From Desulfovibrio sp. UCD-KL4C (GTDB lineage Bacteria; Desulfobacterota; Desulfovibrionia; Desulfovibrionales; Desulfovibrionaceae), in contig NZ_VCNC01000003.1 in assembly GCF_006210265.1 (NCBI RefSeq), positions 248,001-312,000 of the forward strand: 64,000 nucleotides of DNA, in the 5' to 3' direction. Under the pieces are notes generated by a model. That model was not told the DNA's origin, searched no databases, and worked only from the letters and a program-made list of their open reading frames with translations. Below are positions 1 through 9,018 of this stretch, piece by piece (position 1 is the stretch's first letter; each line of letters starts with the position of its first letter). A program made the position numbers and the translations under genes.

Positions 1-340
1 CTGAAATAATTAAGCCGAATATTAAAGTTTTCTTGTACATGATATTTCTCCGTGGCATACTATACCAGATTGTTTCGGGAATGACATCTTCTCTGTGACA
101 TCAAAAAGTGAACGTGCTTAATATATTACCTGTTAGTATCTTTTGACTTTTTAGAGATGGTTCTTACTTAATTTTTTGAATATTGATAATTGTTATGCTT
201 TTACGACAGTTCATAATGATTAATGCAAGCTGTGGTCCTAACCAGTTTAACCATCGGCAAAAGGGGCAATTATGTTCCTTGAACTCTTGCCGATTTCAGC
301 ATATACAGTCCCTTCTTAGAGATTGTTAGGAGATAAATAT
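1..340. other. Intergenic leader upstream of purM
   Basis: No convincing gene is visible in the first 340 bases. The stretch is AT-rich and contains a hairpin-forming inverted repeat (ATCGGCAA at 253-260 and TTGCCGAT at 287-294) about 47 bases before the purM start. The hairpin has no U-run, so it looks more like a leader-RNA element or an operator than a terminator. A weak Fur-like match lies near 179-197. The promoter of purM is presumably here, but I cannot place it with confidence. Confidence 0.4.
253..294 (+). promoter_or_regulatory. Inverted repeat in purM leader
   Basis: Perfect 8-base arms ATCGGCAA / TTGCCGAT enclose a 26-base loop that has a secondary AAGG/CCTT pairing. It lies between the presumed promoter and the purM ribosome binding site. 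It does not match a purine riboswitch that I recognise, and no U-run follows. Function unknown; it may be a protein operator or an mRNA leader structure. Confidence 0.3.
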
Positions 341-1387
341 ATGGCAAGTCGTTCAGATGCTTATAAGGCCGCCGGTGTTAATATCGAAGCGGCAAATGAT
401 TTTATAGGTCGCATTAAAGGTATGGTGGGCTCCACCTTCACCAAAGGTGTGGTCACGGACATCGGTGGTTTTGGCGGGCTTTTCAAGCTTGACCTTACCC
501 AGATGGAAGAGCCTGTTCTTGTTTCAGGAACAGACGGTGTTGGAACAAAACTAAAACTGGCTTTTGAGTTAAACAAGCACGATACAATCGGTATCGATCT
601 TGTTGCTATGAGCGTGAATGATATACTTGTTCAGGGCGCAAAGCCTTTGTTTTTCCTTGATTATTTTGCAACAGGAAAGCTGGAAGTAGGCGTAGCTGAA
701 ACAGTTCTTTCCGGAATTGTGGATGGTTGTAAAATGTCAGCATGTGCTCTCCTTGGCGGAGAAACCGCAGAAATGCCCGGTTTTTATGCTGATGGTGAAT
801 ATGACCTATCCGGCTTCTGTGTCGGAATAGTTGATAACGCAAATATTGTTGATGGTTCTTCCATTACATATGGTGATTCAATTATCGGTCTTGCATCCTC
901 TGGAGTGCATTCAAACGGATACTCTCTGGTTCGCAAGCTGTATAAAGAATCCGGCCTCGGAGCAGATGATCTTCTGCCCGGTACGGATGAAAAAGTCGGA
1001 GACGTTCTTATCGCTCCTACTAAAATTTATGCAGACGCTGTACGTAACATTATTCGTGAAATTGAAGTTAAAGGTATGGTTCATGTTACCGGTGGTGGTT
1101 TTTATGACAACCTGCCTAGAATCCTGCCTGATCAGGTAACTGCAAATATTGATTTCGGTTCATGGGAAGTTCTTCCTGTCTTTAACTGGATGAAAGAGCA
1201 GGGTAATCTAAGCTGGCCTGAAATGTTGCAGATTTTCAACTGCGGAATCGGCTACATTATGATTGTTAAAAAAGATAAAGAAGAAGATATTATCAACAGA
1301 CTTAATGGCATGGACATTAAATCTTGGAAAATTGGAGAAATTGTTGCCAGAGAGGACGACTCCGAACAGGTGACAGTTAATTTCTAA
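341..1387 (+). CDS. purM: Phosphoribosylformylglycinamidine cyclo-ligase (AIR synthetase)
   Basis: Catalyses the ATP-dependent ring closure of FGAM to 5-aminoimidazole ribonucleotide, step five of de novo purine synthesis, in the cytosol. The 348-residue product has the usual family length. It begins MASRSDAYKAAGVN and carries the glycine-rich nucleotide-binding segments typical of PurM (VSGTDGVGTKLKLA, GIDLVAMSVNDI, GGETAEMPG, VHVTGGGFYDNLPRIL). I start it at ATG 341 because TAGGAGA lies 7-13 bases upstream; an in-frame TTG at 323 would overlap that binding site. No other purine gene adjoins it. A strong terminator follows directly. Confidence 0.97.
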   Translation: MASRSDAYKAAGVNIEAANDFIGRIKGMVGSTFTKGVVTDIGGFGGLFKLDLTQMEEPVLVSGTDGVGTKLKLAFELNKHDTIGIDLVAMSVNDILVQGAKPLFFLDYFATGKLEVGVAETVLSGIVDGCKMSACALLGGETAEMPGFYADGEYDLSGFCVGIVDNANIVDGSSITYGDSIIGLASSGVHSNGYSLVRKLYKESGLGADDLLPGTDEKVGDVLIAPTKIYADAVRNIIREIEVKGMVHVTGGGFYDNLPRILPDQVTANIDFGSWEVLPVFNWMKEQGNLSWPEMLQIFNCGIGYIMIVKKDKEEDIINRLNGMDIKSWKIGEIVAREDDSEQVTVNF

Positions 1388-1410
1388 ATACTGATTAAAA
1401 TCTTGAATTA

Positions 1411-1445
1411 AAACCCCCTGAAATTTAAATTTCAGGGGGTTTTTT
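1411..1445. terminator. Bidirectional intrinsic terminator between purM and ydbL-like gene
   Basis: A perfect 32-base palindrome, with arms rich in CCCCCTG/CAGGGGG, ends in a T-run on the plus strand and has a TTTTAA tail on the minus strand. It sits between two convergent genes and should stop transcription from both sides. Confidence 0.9.
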
Positions 1446-1468
1446 GTAAGTAAAAGCTTAGTTGTTGA

Positions 1469-2071
1469 TTATTTTTTCTTCCAGTTGCCAGCTGCGTCTT
1501 GAATCCACCATCCTGCTGGAGCTTTTTTTTGCCACACTTCAGTGAATATATTTTCAACTTTTTGAATTTCACTTCCGGGGATGTTCATGGATGCGGCTAC
1601 TTCTTCGTAAAGCTCATCTCTTGTCTTGTTATCCTGCGCTATAAGCCGGCGTACTTTTGCCGTTGCCGCAATGGTCATACCGTCATTGTTTCTCAGTTCT
1701 ATGAAACCGCTTTTGTTGATGCCGATATTTCCTGATTCATAATATGGGATCAATTGCTGGTGATTGCTTGCAATTGTCTGCTTTAATCCTCTTATTGCGG
1801 AGTTGGACTGTTTAAGTCCTTCAATGTCAGATTCTGTAACACTCTGAGCATTTGCCGCGGTAGGCGTCATAAATGCTATAAAATTGGACAGAGAAGAGCT
1901 GTCTTTGTTCGTTTTAGCTGGTTGCTGAGCATCAGTTCCATAAATGTCATCAACTATATTTTCCGCAGCTTTTTCGACCTGTGCAGCAGGAAAATAAATG
2001 TTAACGGTAACGCAGGCGGCAACTGCTAAAAAAGTCATCAATGATAAAACCTGTGCGGTTTTTTTAAACAT
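1469..2071 (-). CDS. YnbE-YdbL-like fused lipoprotein (DUF1318)
   Basis: A 200-residue exported lipoprotein. The signal sequence ends in a lipobox with Cys20 (LAVAAC). Residues 20-45 (CVTVNIYFPAAQ, then KAAENIVDDIYG) look like the small YnbE lipoprotein, a low-complexity linker runs to about residue 75, and residues 76-200 match YdbL/DUF1318 (conserved IN..G, ARVRRLIA-like, AGWWIQDAAGNWK ending). In E. coli, YdbH, YnbE and YdbL are separate proteins; YdbH and YnbE form an inner-to-outer membrane bridge for phospholipids and YdbL modulates YnbE. Here the last two seem to be fused. It is encoded directly after the ydbH-like gene with a 20-base gap and has its own AGGAGA site. Confidence 0.8.
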   Translation of the reverse strand: MFKKTAQVLSLMTFLAVAACVTVNIYFPAAQVEKAAENIVDDIYGTDAQQPAKTNKDSSSLSNFIAFMTPTAANAQSVTESDIEGLKQSNSAIRGLKQTIASNHQQLIPYYESGNIGINKSGFIELRNNDGMTIAATAKVRRLIAQDNKTRDELYEEVAASMNIPGSEIQKVENIFTEVWQKKAPAGWWIQDAAGNWKKK

Positions 2072-2091
2072 AATTATCTCCTGTTATGAAA

Positions 2092-4206
2092 TTAACGCGA
2101 CCCTGAAATCCTTTTTAACCTTTTAAGCATGTCCGAGAAACTGATAAGATTTTTAGGATTGCTGTTGATAACATTTATACCAAATAATAGTGGTTTTTTT
2201 ATTATGTACTCGATTCCGTCCTCTCTTATCAAGCCTCGTATCATAAACAAGTCGTGGTCCAGAGTACATTCAAGGCCTATCCCAGCATAACTGAATTCTT
2301 TGAAAAACTCTGAAAACATGCCAACACCAACTCCGGTAAGTCCTGATCCTGTTCCAATGACGGATAAGGTATTCACGGCCTTGAGACTTATGACCTGATT
2401 TGAATTAGAATCAGGAATGGTAATAATACGAAGTTTAAATTTTGCTGGCTGATCATAAGCGATTATCAGATCGTTAAGATCTAAGTTTATTCTGCCCGTG
2501 ATTCGTCCTATATTAAGCGCTTCACTGAGCGGCTGGATTTTAAGATCTCTAATTTTAAAATCCGCACCATATTGCCGTGATTTAGTAAACGGATTCTCGG
2601 CAAATATTTCTGATATGGTGATTTTACCACCGTAAACCTCGCCGGATAAATTTCCACTTGTAGAAAGATCGTTTTTTAGTAGCCAGAATTCTATATTCCC
2701 ACCGATTTTTCCGTCTATCGGTAACGATGGTGGTGAAAGCGGTAACATATTAATTTCATGAGCATTCATTTTCCCGTGTAGAGTGAAGTCGCTGGAAAAA
2801 GGATTATCGACAACAAGCTCGGAAAGCTGAATGGTTCCATCTCCAAGAGGTATTATACTTAACTGTCCGAAAACAGCTTTATTTGAAGATAGAGTTATCG
2901 GGATATTGCAATCTGTTAACGTCAGTTTGTCCGTCTTTAAACTGCCTATGCTGATTAAACCTTGCTTTGGTGCAACTAAGTTTTTGTTTATTTTCGGGAG
3001 CATATTTGGGTCAAGCGAGGCAGAAAAAGGAAGGATTGCTGTTATTGACTTTGAAGTAATAGAAGGGGAATTAAATCCGCCGTTTACCAGATTTATTTTT
3101 CCGGCTAAAACGGTGTTATCTAAATTACCTTTAAAGCTGTATACAACTCCGAGTGAGCCGTTGGCGGATAGTGTCCCAAGTGAGAAGGGTTCTACTGCAA
3201 AAGTTTTAAAAGGTGTAGCTAGAGCCGGAATTTGAATGTTTGCATTGCCGGAATAAGTATATGTTTTTTTAGTTTTTTTGATAAGTGCTGTTGCTGTTAA
3301 ATTACCCATTCCTGTCCACTGTGTATCTATTTGCGAAGATATTTCATTTGATTTATCAGCCACGGTTGAATGCAGGGTTGCTTTCAGTGGATGCTTATTC
3401 ATATTTAAATATACAGTGTTTAAGAGTGCTTCCCCTGAATTAATTTGTAAGTTTGCCTTTATCTGTGGTTTATCGATCGGGGCGGAACATTCTAATGATC
3501 CTGAAGACTTGTCTATTAAATAAAATCCGTCAGGCGAGGCCACTGAAAGTTCTTTAAAATTGAGCAGAGCTATGGACTCCGGAGCAGAGTTAATTTTGCG
3601 CAGTACAAGTGAAAGGTCAACTTGTCCTTGTTTCTCCCAGTCAGTTCCAACACCTTTAAGAAACTTAGCTGCTATGATTTGCAGCAACGGAAGCGGGTCG
3701 ATGATTTTTAACGCCAGAGTTCCATCAGATTTAGGCGAGTAATTTAAATCTGTATTTATAAGTGGTAGGTTGCCTACTGCTATAGATAAATTTTGAAATT
3801 CAGCAGAACCGTTTTGGGTAATGAATCGGCCGCTACCTTTAATTGATATGTCTGGATTTATAATTTCGAGTGCGGGGACGCTTATTCCAAGTTTAGTAAT
3901 GCTGATCTGTGAATTATTAAAGTAAATACTTCCATCATCTAGTCGGATATCAGTGTTAATTGTAATTTGACCGACTTTCAGCGGACTTTTCTTCGTTATA
4001 AACTCACCGCTGAAGCGGAAATCCTTATTTTTAATATGTTCTATATTTCCTGCTAAAACACCGGATAGACCTGCTTGAGACAGATTCACTGCAAACTGCC
4101 AATGAACGTTGAACGTGCCTGATTTATCGGCATAAGAATTGTTTGGTATGGCTAATATCAGCACTATTAGTGTACTGACTAACAATGATAGTAGGCGGCG
4201 TTTCAT
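2092..4206 (-). CDS. YdbH-like AsmA-superfamily intermembrane lipid transport protein
   Basis: About 704 residues beginning with an N-terminal signal/anchor (MKRRLLSLLVSTLIVLILA) and followed by a long beta-rich body with repeated short strands, as in YdbH and other AsmA-like bridge proteins. The C-terminal part (QVISLKAVNTLSVIGTGSG, then FKEFSYAGIGLECTL) resembles the conserved end of the YdbH/'dicarboxylate transport' family. The predicted role is movement of phospholipid between inner and outer membrane. I prefer ATG 4206 because the signal peptide begins there; a GTG at 4221 adds five residues, and neither start has a strong ribosome binding site. It forms an operon with the downstream YnbE-YdbL-like gene, which supports the assignment. 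Confidence 0.75.
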   Translation of the reverse strand: MKRRLLSLLVSTLIVLILAIPNNSYADKSGTFNVHWQFAVNLSQAGLSGVLAGNIEHIKNKDFRFSGEFITKKSPLKVGQITINTDIRLDDGSIYFNNSQISITKLGISVPALEIINPDISIKGSGRFITQNGSAEFQNLSIAVGNLPLINTDLNYSPKSDGTLALKIIDPLPLLQIIAAKFLKGVGTDWEKQGQVDLSLVLRKINSAPESIALLNFKELSVASPDGFYLIDKSSGSLECSAPIDKPQIKANLQINSGEALLNTVYLNMNKHPLKATLHSTVADKSNEISSQIDTQWTGMGNLTATALIKKTKKTYTYSGNANIQIPALATPFKTFAVEPFSLGTLSANGSLGVVYSFKGNLDNTVLAGKINLVNGGFNSPSITSKSITAILPFSASLDPNMLPKINKNLVAPKQGLISIGSLKTDKLTLTDCNIPITLSSNKAVFGQLSIIPLGDGTIQLSELVVDNPFSSDFTLHGKMNAHEINMLPLSPPSLPIDGKIGGNIEFWLLKNDLSTSGNLSGEVYGGKITISEIFAENPFTKSRQYGADFKIRDLKIQPLSEALNIGRITGRINLDLNDLIIAYDQPAKFKLRIITIPDSNSNQVISLKAVNTLSVIGTGSGLTGVGVGMFSEFFKEFSYAGIGLECTLDHDLFMIRGLIREDGIEYIIKKPLLFGINVINSNPKNLISFSDMLKRLKRISGSR

Positions 4207-4314
4207 TTCTATCTTATACACTTCAGCTGGATTCGTGGAAAGGGAAGCGTCATTAGATTTGTTGATTAGTCTCTATAGAATAAAAATAAATTAATAAGTA
4301 TTTAATTATTAAGA

Positions 4315-4347
4315 AGCCGTCAAAAAACGATTTGTTTTTTGACGGCT
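4315..4347 (-). terminator. Intrinsic terminator after radical SAM gene
   Basis: The 14-base arms AGCCGTCAAAAAAC and GTTTTTTGACGGCT pair perfectly around a 5-base loop. On the minus strand the hairpin lies 31 bases after the radical SAM stop codon and is followed by TTCTTAAT, a broken T-run. It also separates this gene from the ydbH start region. Confidence 0.75.
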
Positions 4348-4378
4348 GGTATATCTGGAGAATAGATTTTTTAAGCGT

Positions 4379-5647
4379 TTAGGATTCGCCGAGGTAAGGA
4401 TTGAAATATCCGAAACCAAGCCAAGGACATTCTTTTAAAACTCTTTTACGGAAGTTGATGAAGCCCATAGCCGGACCGAAGTCATTTCCTTCAACTAGCT
4501 CCATATAGAGGTCTGGGTCGATGTTTAGGTTACGAAGCTGAATAAAGTCTAATTTTGATTCGGTGGCGACTTTAATAAGCTCAGCTACTTCATTTTCAGT
4601 GTCATTTACGCCCGGGAAAAACAGGTAGTTCAGCGAGACATGAAGTCCAAGCTCTTTTGCTGTCTTGATGGTGGCGATGACATCATCAAACTTATACCCC
4701 TTAGGGTTGTAGTATGCGTTGTATACAGGTTCAAGGAAGCTGTTCACGCTTACTCTGATAGATGTAAGTCCCGCTTCGCGCAGAGGTTTCATTGTCGCTG
4801 TTAAGGAGCCGTTGGTGTTTATATTAATGGTTCCTTTGCCGCCTTCACTACGATATTTTTGTACAGCTTCACAAATCAATTTTGCTTCAGTCAGCGGTTC
4901 GCCTTCACAGCCCTGCCCGAAAGAAAAAATCGGTTTTTGCTCACGCTTGGCGTGGTAGTGCATGATTTCCGTGATTTCTTTTGCGGTCGGTGTAAATTTG
5001 ATGCGTTCCTGCGTTGAAGGAAATGCAGATGATTCTGGCTGTTCTGAAATACAACCTATACAGCGGGCATTACAGGTTTGCGCGGTAGGAAGCGGAGCCT
5101 CAAATCTGCCTAGAGAGAAGTTTTTAGCTGCCGGGCAACCGTAAGTCAGCGCACAGTTTGTAAGGTGTCTTACTAAGCGGTTTTCTGGCATTTCCTTCAT
5201 AGCTCTTTTGGCGCCAGAATCAATTTTTTGTTGCGGAATTTTAGTAAAAATTTGGCGTTTATCTTCATCAACAACTTTGGCTGTAATCCAGAATTTGCCG
5301 TTTGCATAACCTACAGCACCGTAAGCGAACATTGGTAAAATTGGGGCATCTTCCGTATTTCCGTATGCTGCAAGTCCAGTCAAGGTATGACCGGGGCAGG
5401 CAAAAGCGGCTACAGCTAGTCCTTCAACTTCTTCAACTTCACCTGTCTCGGAGTTCAGTCCAAGAGGGATTCTTCCGGGGAGCAAGAAAAATTCGCTGTC
5501 AGGAGGAAGCGGGATATATTCTTCCGGTTTAGGTTGAGCAAGCTCATCCCCTCTGCGGCAGATCATTTCGAATTCGGGGTGGTCGAATATTTGACCGTCT
5601 TTATCCGCGTATACTAGTAGAGGGCGCGGTTTTTTTTTAGAAGGCAT
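4379..5647 (-). CDS. Radical SAM protein of unknown substrate
   Basis: A 422-residue cytosolic enzyme. The [4Fe-4S]/SAM motif is C192-x3-C196-x2-C199 (CNARCIGC), followed by a TIM-barrel region with GQGCEGEPL (a GGEPL-like segment), ININTNG and SIRVSVNSF. A long N-terminal extension of about 185 residues precedes the radical SAM core and contains extra cysteines (C165, C171) that could hold another cluster. The late segment LNYLFFPGVNDTENEV resembles PflA/MoaA-type enzymes. It has its own AGGAA site and stands alone between unrelated genes. The substrate cannot be inferred. Confidence 0.85.
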   Translation of the reverse strand: MPSKKKPRPLLVYADKDGQIFDHPEFEMICRRGDELAQPKPEEYIPLPPDSEFFLLPGRIPLGLNSETGEVEEVEGLAVAAFACPGHTLTGLAAYGNTEDAPILPMFAYGAVGYANGKFWITAKVVDEDKRQIFTKIPQQKIDSGAKRAMKEMPENRLVRHLTNCALTYGCPAAKNFSLGRFEAPLPTAQTCNARCIGCISEQPESSAFPSTQERIKFTPTAKEITEIMHYHAKREQKPIFSFGQGCEGEPLTEAKLICEAVQKYRSEGGKGTININTNGSLTATMKPLREAGLTSIRVSVNSFLEPVYNAYYNPKGYKFDDVIATIKTAKELGLHVSLNYLFFPGVNDTENEVAELIKVATESKLDFIQLRNLNIDPDLYMELVEGNDFGPAMGFINFRKRVLKECPWLGFGYFNPYLGES

Positions 5648-5668
5648 TAAATTAATTCCTGTTCAAAT

Positions 5669-7078
5669 TTATGAAGGTTTTGGGAGAGTTGTTGTCAGAG
5701 ATGTTCCATGGTTACGAGAGGTTGTAAAAGATATGTCTCCGCCTGAGACTTTGGCGATAAGTTTTGCGCTGTATGTGCCAAGGCCTGTCCCATTTTTTTT
5801 GCCATGGGTTGCATAACGATCAAAAAAACTATTTTTAATTGAGCTTGGCACTTCTCCGAAATTATGAATTTCTGTGATAATGGAATGGTTCGTGTCGCTA
5901 AGGCGGATTGTTACTGTCGAAAAATCGGGAGCAGCTTCCGCAGCGTTTTTTATTAAATTTGAAAACATGGTGATAATTAGAGAAGCTTCGCCATAGCAAA
6001 CAAGCGGGCATTCATCTTGAATAAGGTCATCATCTAAAAAACATTGAATTTCAAGTTTTTTTTCTTCAACTAACTGACTCACATCGCCTATCGCTGCTGT
6101 AATTGCTCCAAAAAGGTTGAATGGATGTGAGTCTGTAACTAGAGAACCTGTTTCAAGTCTGATTAGTGTTAAAGATGTATCAATTTGGCGGATCATCCTT
6201 TCACTTGTTTTACGTATGATTTCTGCAAGTTGTTTGTAGTCACTATCCAGATTAGCTTCAGTTTCAAGAATGCGGGACATACCGACAATTGTGGCTGTCG
6301 GAGATCTTAGATCATGTCTCGCAATGCGTTCCATTTCTTCCCTGAGCTGTAGTTGTTTGCGCTGTTCTGTTACATCAAGTGCCAGCAGTAAGAAAACAGA
6401 AGGAGCGACTTGCTCAAAAGTTAGATCCCAGAACTTGTCATATGCACAAACTGATTTAAGGGAATGAGTGCGATATGTTTTTTGATCTGTGAAAAGGTTA
6501 TTTTGAACATCTTCAGACAGAAAAGAGATAAAAGGTATGGTGGATTCAGAATTTATAATAGGTAAGTTTTCAAGAGCTGCTTTATTAGCTAAAATAGTTT
6601 CATCATTGCAGGAGCAAACTAAAAGCGCTGGGAATGGAAGTCCCTGAAGAATTAAATCGTATAGTTTTGAGTTCTGCGTAGATTGTTTTTTACGAATAAT
6701 AGATTTATGAAATTCTGAAATTTTTGAAATGATGCTTTCGGTTGTAGCCGTGGTTGGTATAAATGAAATGTTATGAAAATCAAAAAGAGATTCAAATGAT
6801 TTTGGATTATCAACATCAATAACAAAGAGGGCTTCAGCTTCAGGGTTAATTTCGCGAATAGCTTCAAATGTACTGTAGGTACTTTCAAAGTCAGAAAATA
6901 TTATCAAGTCCGGTTGCTGACTGGCGTAGACGAAAAGAGTTTCGTGTGGAATTTTAGTAATAGAAATTGAATGTCCGAGGTTATGAAGTTCGAGCATTAC
7001 AGAATGTAGGAGCGGATTACTTCCTGTGATGAGTATGTTTAGTCTTTTCTGGTATTCGTCATAACAATCTTTTTTCAT
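5669..7078 (-). CDS. Soluble PAS-like sensor histidine kinase with degenerate receiver-like N-terminus
   Basis: A 469-residue protein without membrane segments. Residues about 12-130 look like a receiver fold, but the phospho-acceptor position reads DLIIFSD instead of the usual DLVLLD, so it may not be phosphorylated. A PAS-like segment with VTEQRKQLQLREEMERIA follows. The H-box is RHDLRSPTATIVG near residue 265, and the ATPase domain has NLIKNAAEA and GTGLGTYSAKLIA. It therefore autophosphorylates on His and passes the phosphate to an unidentified partner. A GGAGGG site precedes the start. It is encoded 24 bases downstream of the EAL-HDOD gene in the same orientation, and the pair probably forms a signalling module. 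Confidence 0.88.
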   Translation of the reverse strand: MKKDCYDEYQKRLNILITGSNPLLHSVMLELHNLGHSISITKIPHETLFVYASQQPDLIIFSDFESTYSTFEAIREINPEAEALFVIDVDNPKSFESLFDFHNISFIPTTATTESIISKISEFHKSIIRKKQSTQNSKLYDLILQGLPFPALLVCSCNDETILANKAALENLPIINSESTIPFISFLSEDVQNNLFTDQKTYRTHSLKSVCAYDKFWDLTFEQVAPSVFLLLALDVTEQRKQLQLREEMERIARHDLRSPTATIVGMSRILETEANLDSDYKQLAEIIRKTSERMIRQIDTSLTLIRLETGSLVTDSHPFNLFGAITAAIGDVSQLVEEKKLEIQCFLDDDLIQDECPLVCYGEASLIITMFSNLIKNAAEAAPDFSTVTIRLSDTNHSIITEIHNFGEVPSSIKNSFFDRYATHGKKNGTGLGTYSAKLIAKVSGGDISFTTSRNHGTSLTTTLPKPS

Positions 7079-7102
7079 ATTCCCTCCAACGTTCTTAATT
7101 GA

Positions 7103-8341
7103 TCATGTTGTTTGGAAAAAACTGTTTGTCCAGCGCATGGAATCATAATAGTTGCGTGATACTGATACAGGAGTGAGCCCAAGCTCAAGAATTGTGTCTT
7201 CGAGTTGATCCCATTGAGCTTCTTCAAAATAGCTAATCAAATCAAGATGGGTTTTATAAATATTCTCTTCACCGCATAATGCCGCTTTTAGTTCCTTATC
7301 AATAGGCAGATATTGAGTGACGGATGCCATAGGCATGTCAAACATCGCATCTAAAAGTGAGAATAAGCCGAATAAGAACATGGATTGTGGGCTAAGGTTC
7401 TGTTTTGAATCGAGCGTAATAAGTTCAAGAAATTTTGCGCGTTGAGTTGCAAGTTGAGGCAGTTCAGTGCTTTTTCTGTCTGACGTCAAATCTGTTAAAA
7501 GTATAACTCGAAGCCAGTTTTTAGTGAGCCTCCAGCCTGCAAGAACAATTGCCTGTTTTATTGAAGTGATTTTTTGTGAGAACCCGAATGTCGGGGAGTT
7601 AAGCAAAGTAAGCAGTCTGTAGCAAATTGAAACATCATTTTGTAGAGAATCTGCTAACGTTTCAAAATCCTGAGTAGGGTCTTCAATAAGTTTGAAAAGT
7701 TTAAGTTTAACAATTTCGGTTGGGCGTAATTTCCTTCCGGATATGTTTTCAGGTCGCTTAAAATAAAAACCTTGGAATAAATCAAAACCTGATTCTTGAG
7801 CCATTATGAAATGACTCATGTCTTCAACTCTTTTTGCTAGTAATTTTACACCGGATTCTTCTGCAATGTCTTTTATCTGCTTAAGCTTATCTTCATCTGT
7901 CTCTTTAATGTCGACAATTAGGAGATCAGCATATTCAAGTAAAATGGTTCCTTGCCTGCTTCCTGTAAAATCATCGATGGCAATAGTATAGCCATCTTTA
8001 GAAAGTTCTTGAAGTTCAGTTATAAGATTAGGAGTAGGAGGTGTCATCTCAGGGATTTGAACGACAGTGTTTCTGGCCGGCAGAGAATAGGGTATTTTTT
8101 CGATGATGGACTTGTGAGAAAAATTGATAACAAGTTTTACATCATGTGGAATTTTTTCTCCCTGAATTGAGCAGGAGTCGGACGCAACGATTAAAGTCGC
8201 CTCATAATCATCAGTAATAATGGCAGTTGTCGCAGAACTGCTATTACGAAAAAAAAGTTCGTATCCCCATAAAGTTTGATCCGGTAGTAAAATCGGTTGC
8301 CGAGCAAAGAACATATTATCGTATAATGGGGCGCTTCTCAT
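7103..8341 (-). CDS. EAL-HDOD signalling protein (YuxH-like)
   Basis: A 412-residue cytosolic protein. The N-terminal half (about 10-205) is an EAL-type fold: FARQPIL, GYELFFRN, IAIDDFTGS, ADLLIVDIKE and LFQGFYFKRP. The usual AEGVE reads AKRVED, so a catalytic glutamate is gone and c-di-GMP hydrolysis is unlikely; it may bind a ligand or act as a scaffold. The C-terminal half (about 210-400) is an HDOD domain (DVSICYRLLTLLNSP, ITSIKQAIVLAGWR), a non-catalytic relative of HD hydrolases common in signalling. An internal ATG at 8314 is an alternative start. The histidine kinase gene follows at once. Confidence 0.88.
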   Translation of the reverse strand: MRSAPLYDNMFFARQPILLPDQTLWGYELFFRNSSSATTAIITDDYEATLIVASDSCSIQGEKIPHDVKLVINFSHKSIIEKIPYSLPARNTVVQIPEMTPPTPNLITELQELSKDGYTIAIDDFTGSRQGTILLEYADLLIVDIKETDEDKLKQIKDIAEESGVKLLAKRVEDMSHFIMAQESGFDLFQGFYFKRPENISGRKLRPTEIVKLKLFKLIEDPTQDFETLADSLQNDVSICYRLLTLLNSPTFGFSQKITSIKQAIVLAGWRLTKNWLRVILLTDLTSDRKSTELPQLATQRAKFLELITLDSKQNLSPQSMFLFGLFSLLDAMFDMPMASVTQYLPIDKELKAALCGEENIYKTHLDLISYFEEAQWDQLEDTILELGLTPVSVSRNYYDSMRWTNSFFQTT

Positions 8342-8540
8342 GGTAATTATTCACTGCTGTTTGTTTATTTGTCTAAGGTCTTTAATAAGTAAATATAATT
8401 TTTATTTGAGAATGACCAGTGCTTAATGGTGATGATATTAATTATCTTTAATTAAAGTAGGTAATTATAAGGGGAATATAGGCGTTTAAGTATGCAGGAG
8501 AGAAGGCTATAGAGAGTGATAAATGTTGCGTTTTGCAAGC

Positions 8541-8573
8541 AAAAAAGGCGGAATCGTAAATACGATTCCGCCT
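8541..8573 (-). terminator. Intrinsic terminator of the rplM-rpsI operon
   Basis: On the minus strand, 13-base arms (AGGCGGAATCGTA / TACGATTCCGCCT) form a GC-rich hairpin followed by six T residues, 33 bases after the rpsI stop codon. Confidence 0.93.
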
Positions 8574-8605
8574 GAATAAATCCAAATATAAGTCGTAAGA
8601 TCGAC

Positions 8606-8998
8606 TTAACGTTTTGAATACTGGAACTTTGCGCGAGCGCCTGGCTGACCAGGTTTTTTACGTTCTTTCTTACGAGCGTCACGAGTCAGAAGACCTGCGC
8701 GTTTAAGAAGAGTGCGAAGTTCTGGATCCATAGCGAGAAGTGCGCGAGAAATACCGTGTCTGACAGCCTGTGCCTGACCTGCTACTCCGCCACCGTCTGC
8801 GGTTACTTTAATATCAAACTTACCAATGTTTTTAGTAAGTTTAAGAGGCTGCTGAACAATCATCTGGAGAGTTTTACGAGGAAAATAATCTTCGTAAGCT
8901 CTGCCGTTGACTGTGATTACGCCTGTGCCTGCATAAAGGCGTGTACGTGCTACAGCATTCTTTCTTTTGCCAGTACCGTAATTGAAATCTTGGCTCAT
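8606..8998 (-). CDS. rpsI: 30S ribosomal protein S9
   Basis: A 130-residue ribosomal protein of the small subunit head, whose C-terminal tail reaches the P-site tRNA. It shows the classic start YGTGKRKNAVARTRL, the middle GGGVAGQAQAVRHGISRAL, and the end GQPGARAKFQYSKR. A GGTGGAG site lies upstream. It follows rplM with a 20-base gap, the usual conserved pair. Confidence 0.98.
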   Translation of the reverse strand: MSQDFNYGTGKRKNAVARTRLYAGTGVITVNGRAYEDYFPRKTLQMIVQQPLKLTKNIGKFDIKVTADGGGVAGQAQAVRHGISRALLAMDPELRTLLKRAGLLTRDARKKERKKPGQPGARAKFQYSKR

Positions 8999-9018
8999 TT
9001 TAGTGCTCCACCCTGTAA

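Noticed and set aside
179-197. Possible Fur box in the purM upstream region
   Set aside because: It matches only 14 of 19 positions in very AT-rich sequence and no iron gene follows on this strand, so chance is likely.
8452-8682. Minus-strand 76-codon frame between the EAL-HDOD gene and rpsI
   Set aside because: It overlaps rpsI in another frame and runs through the rpsI terminator, so it is not a gene.
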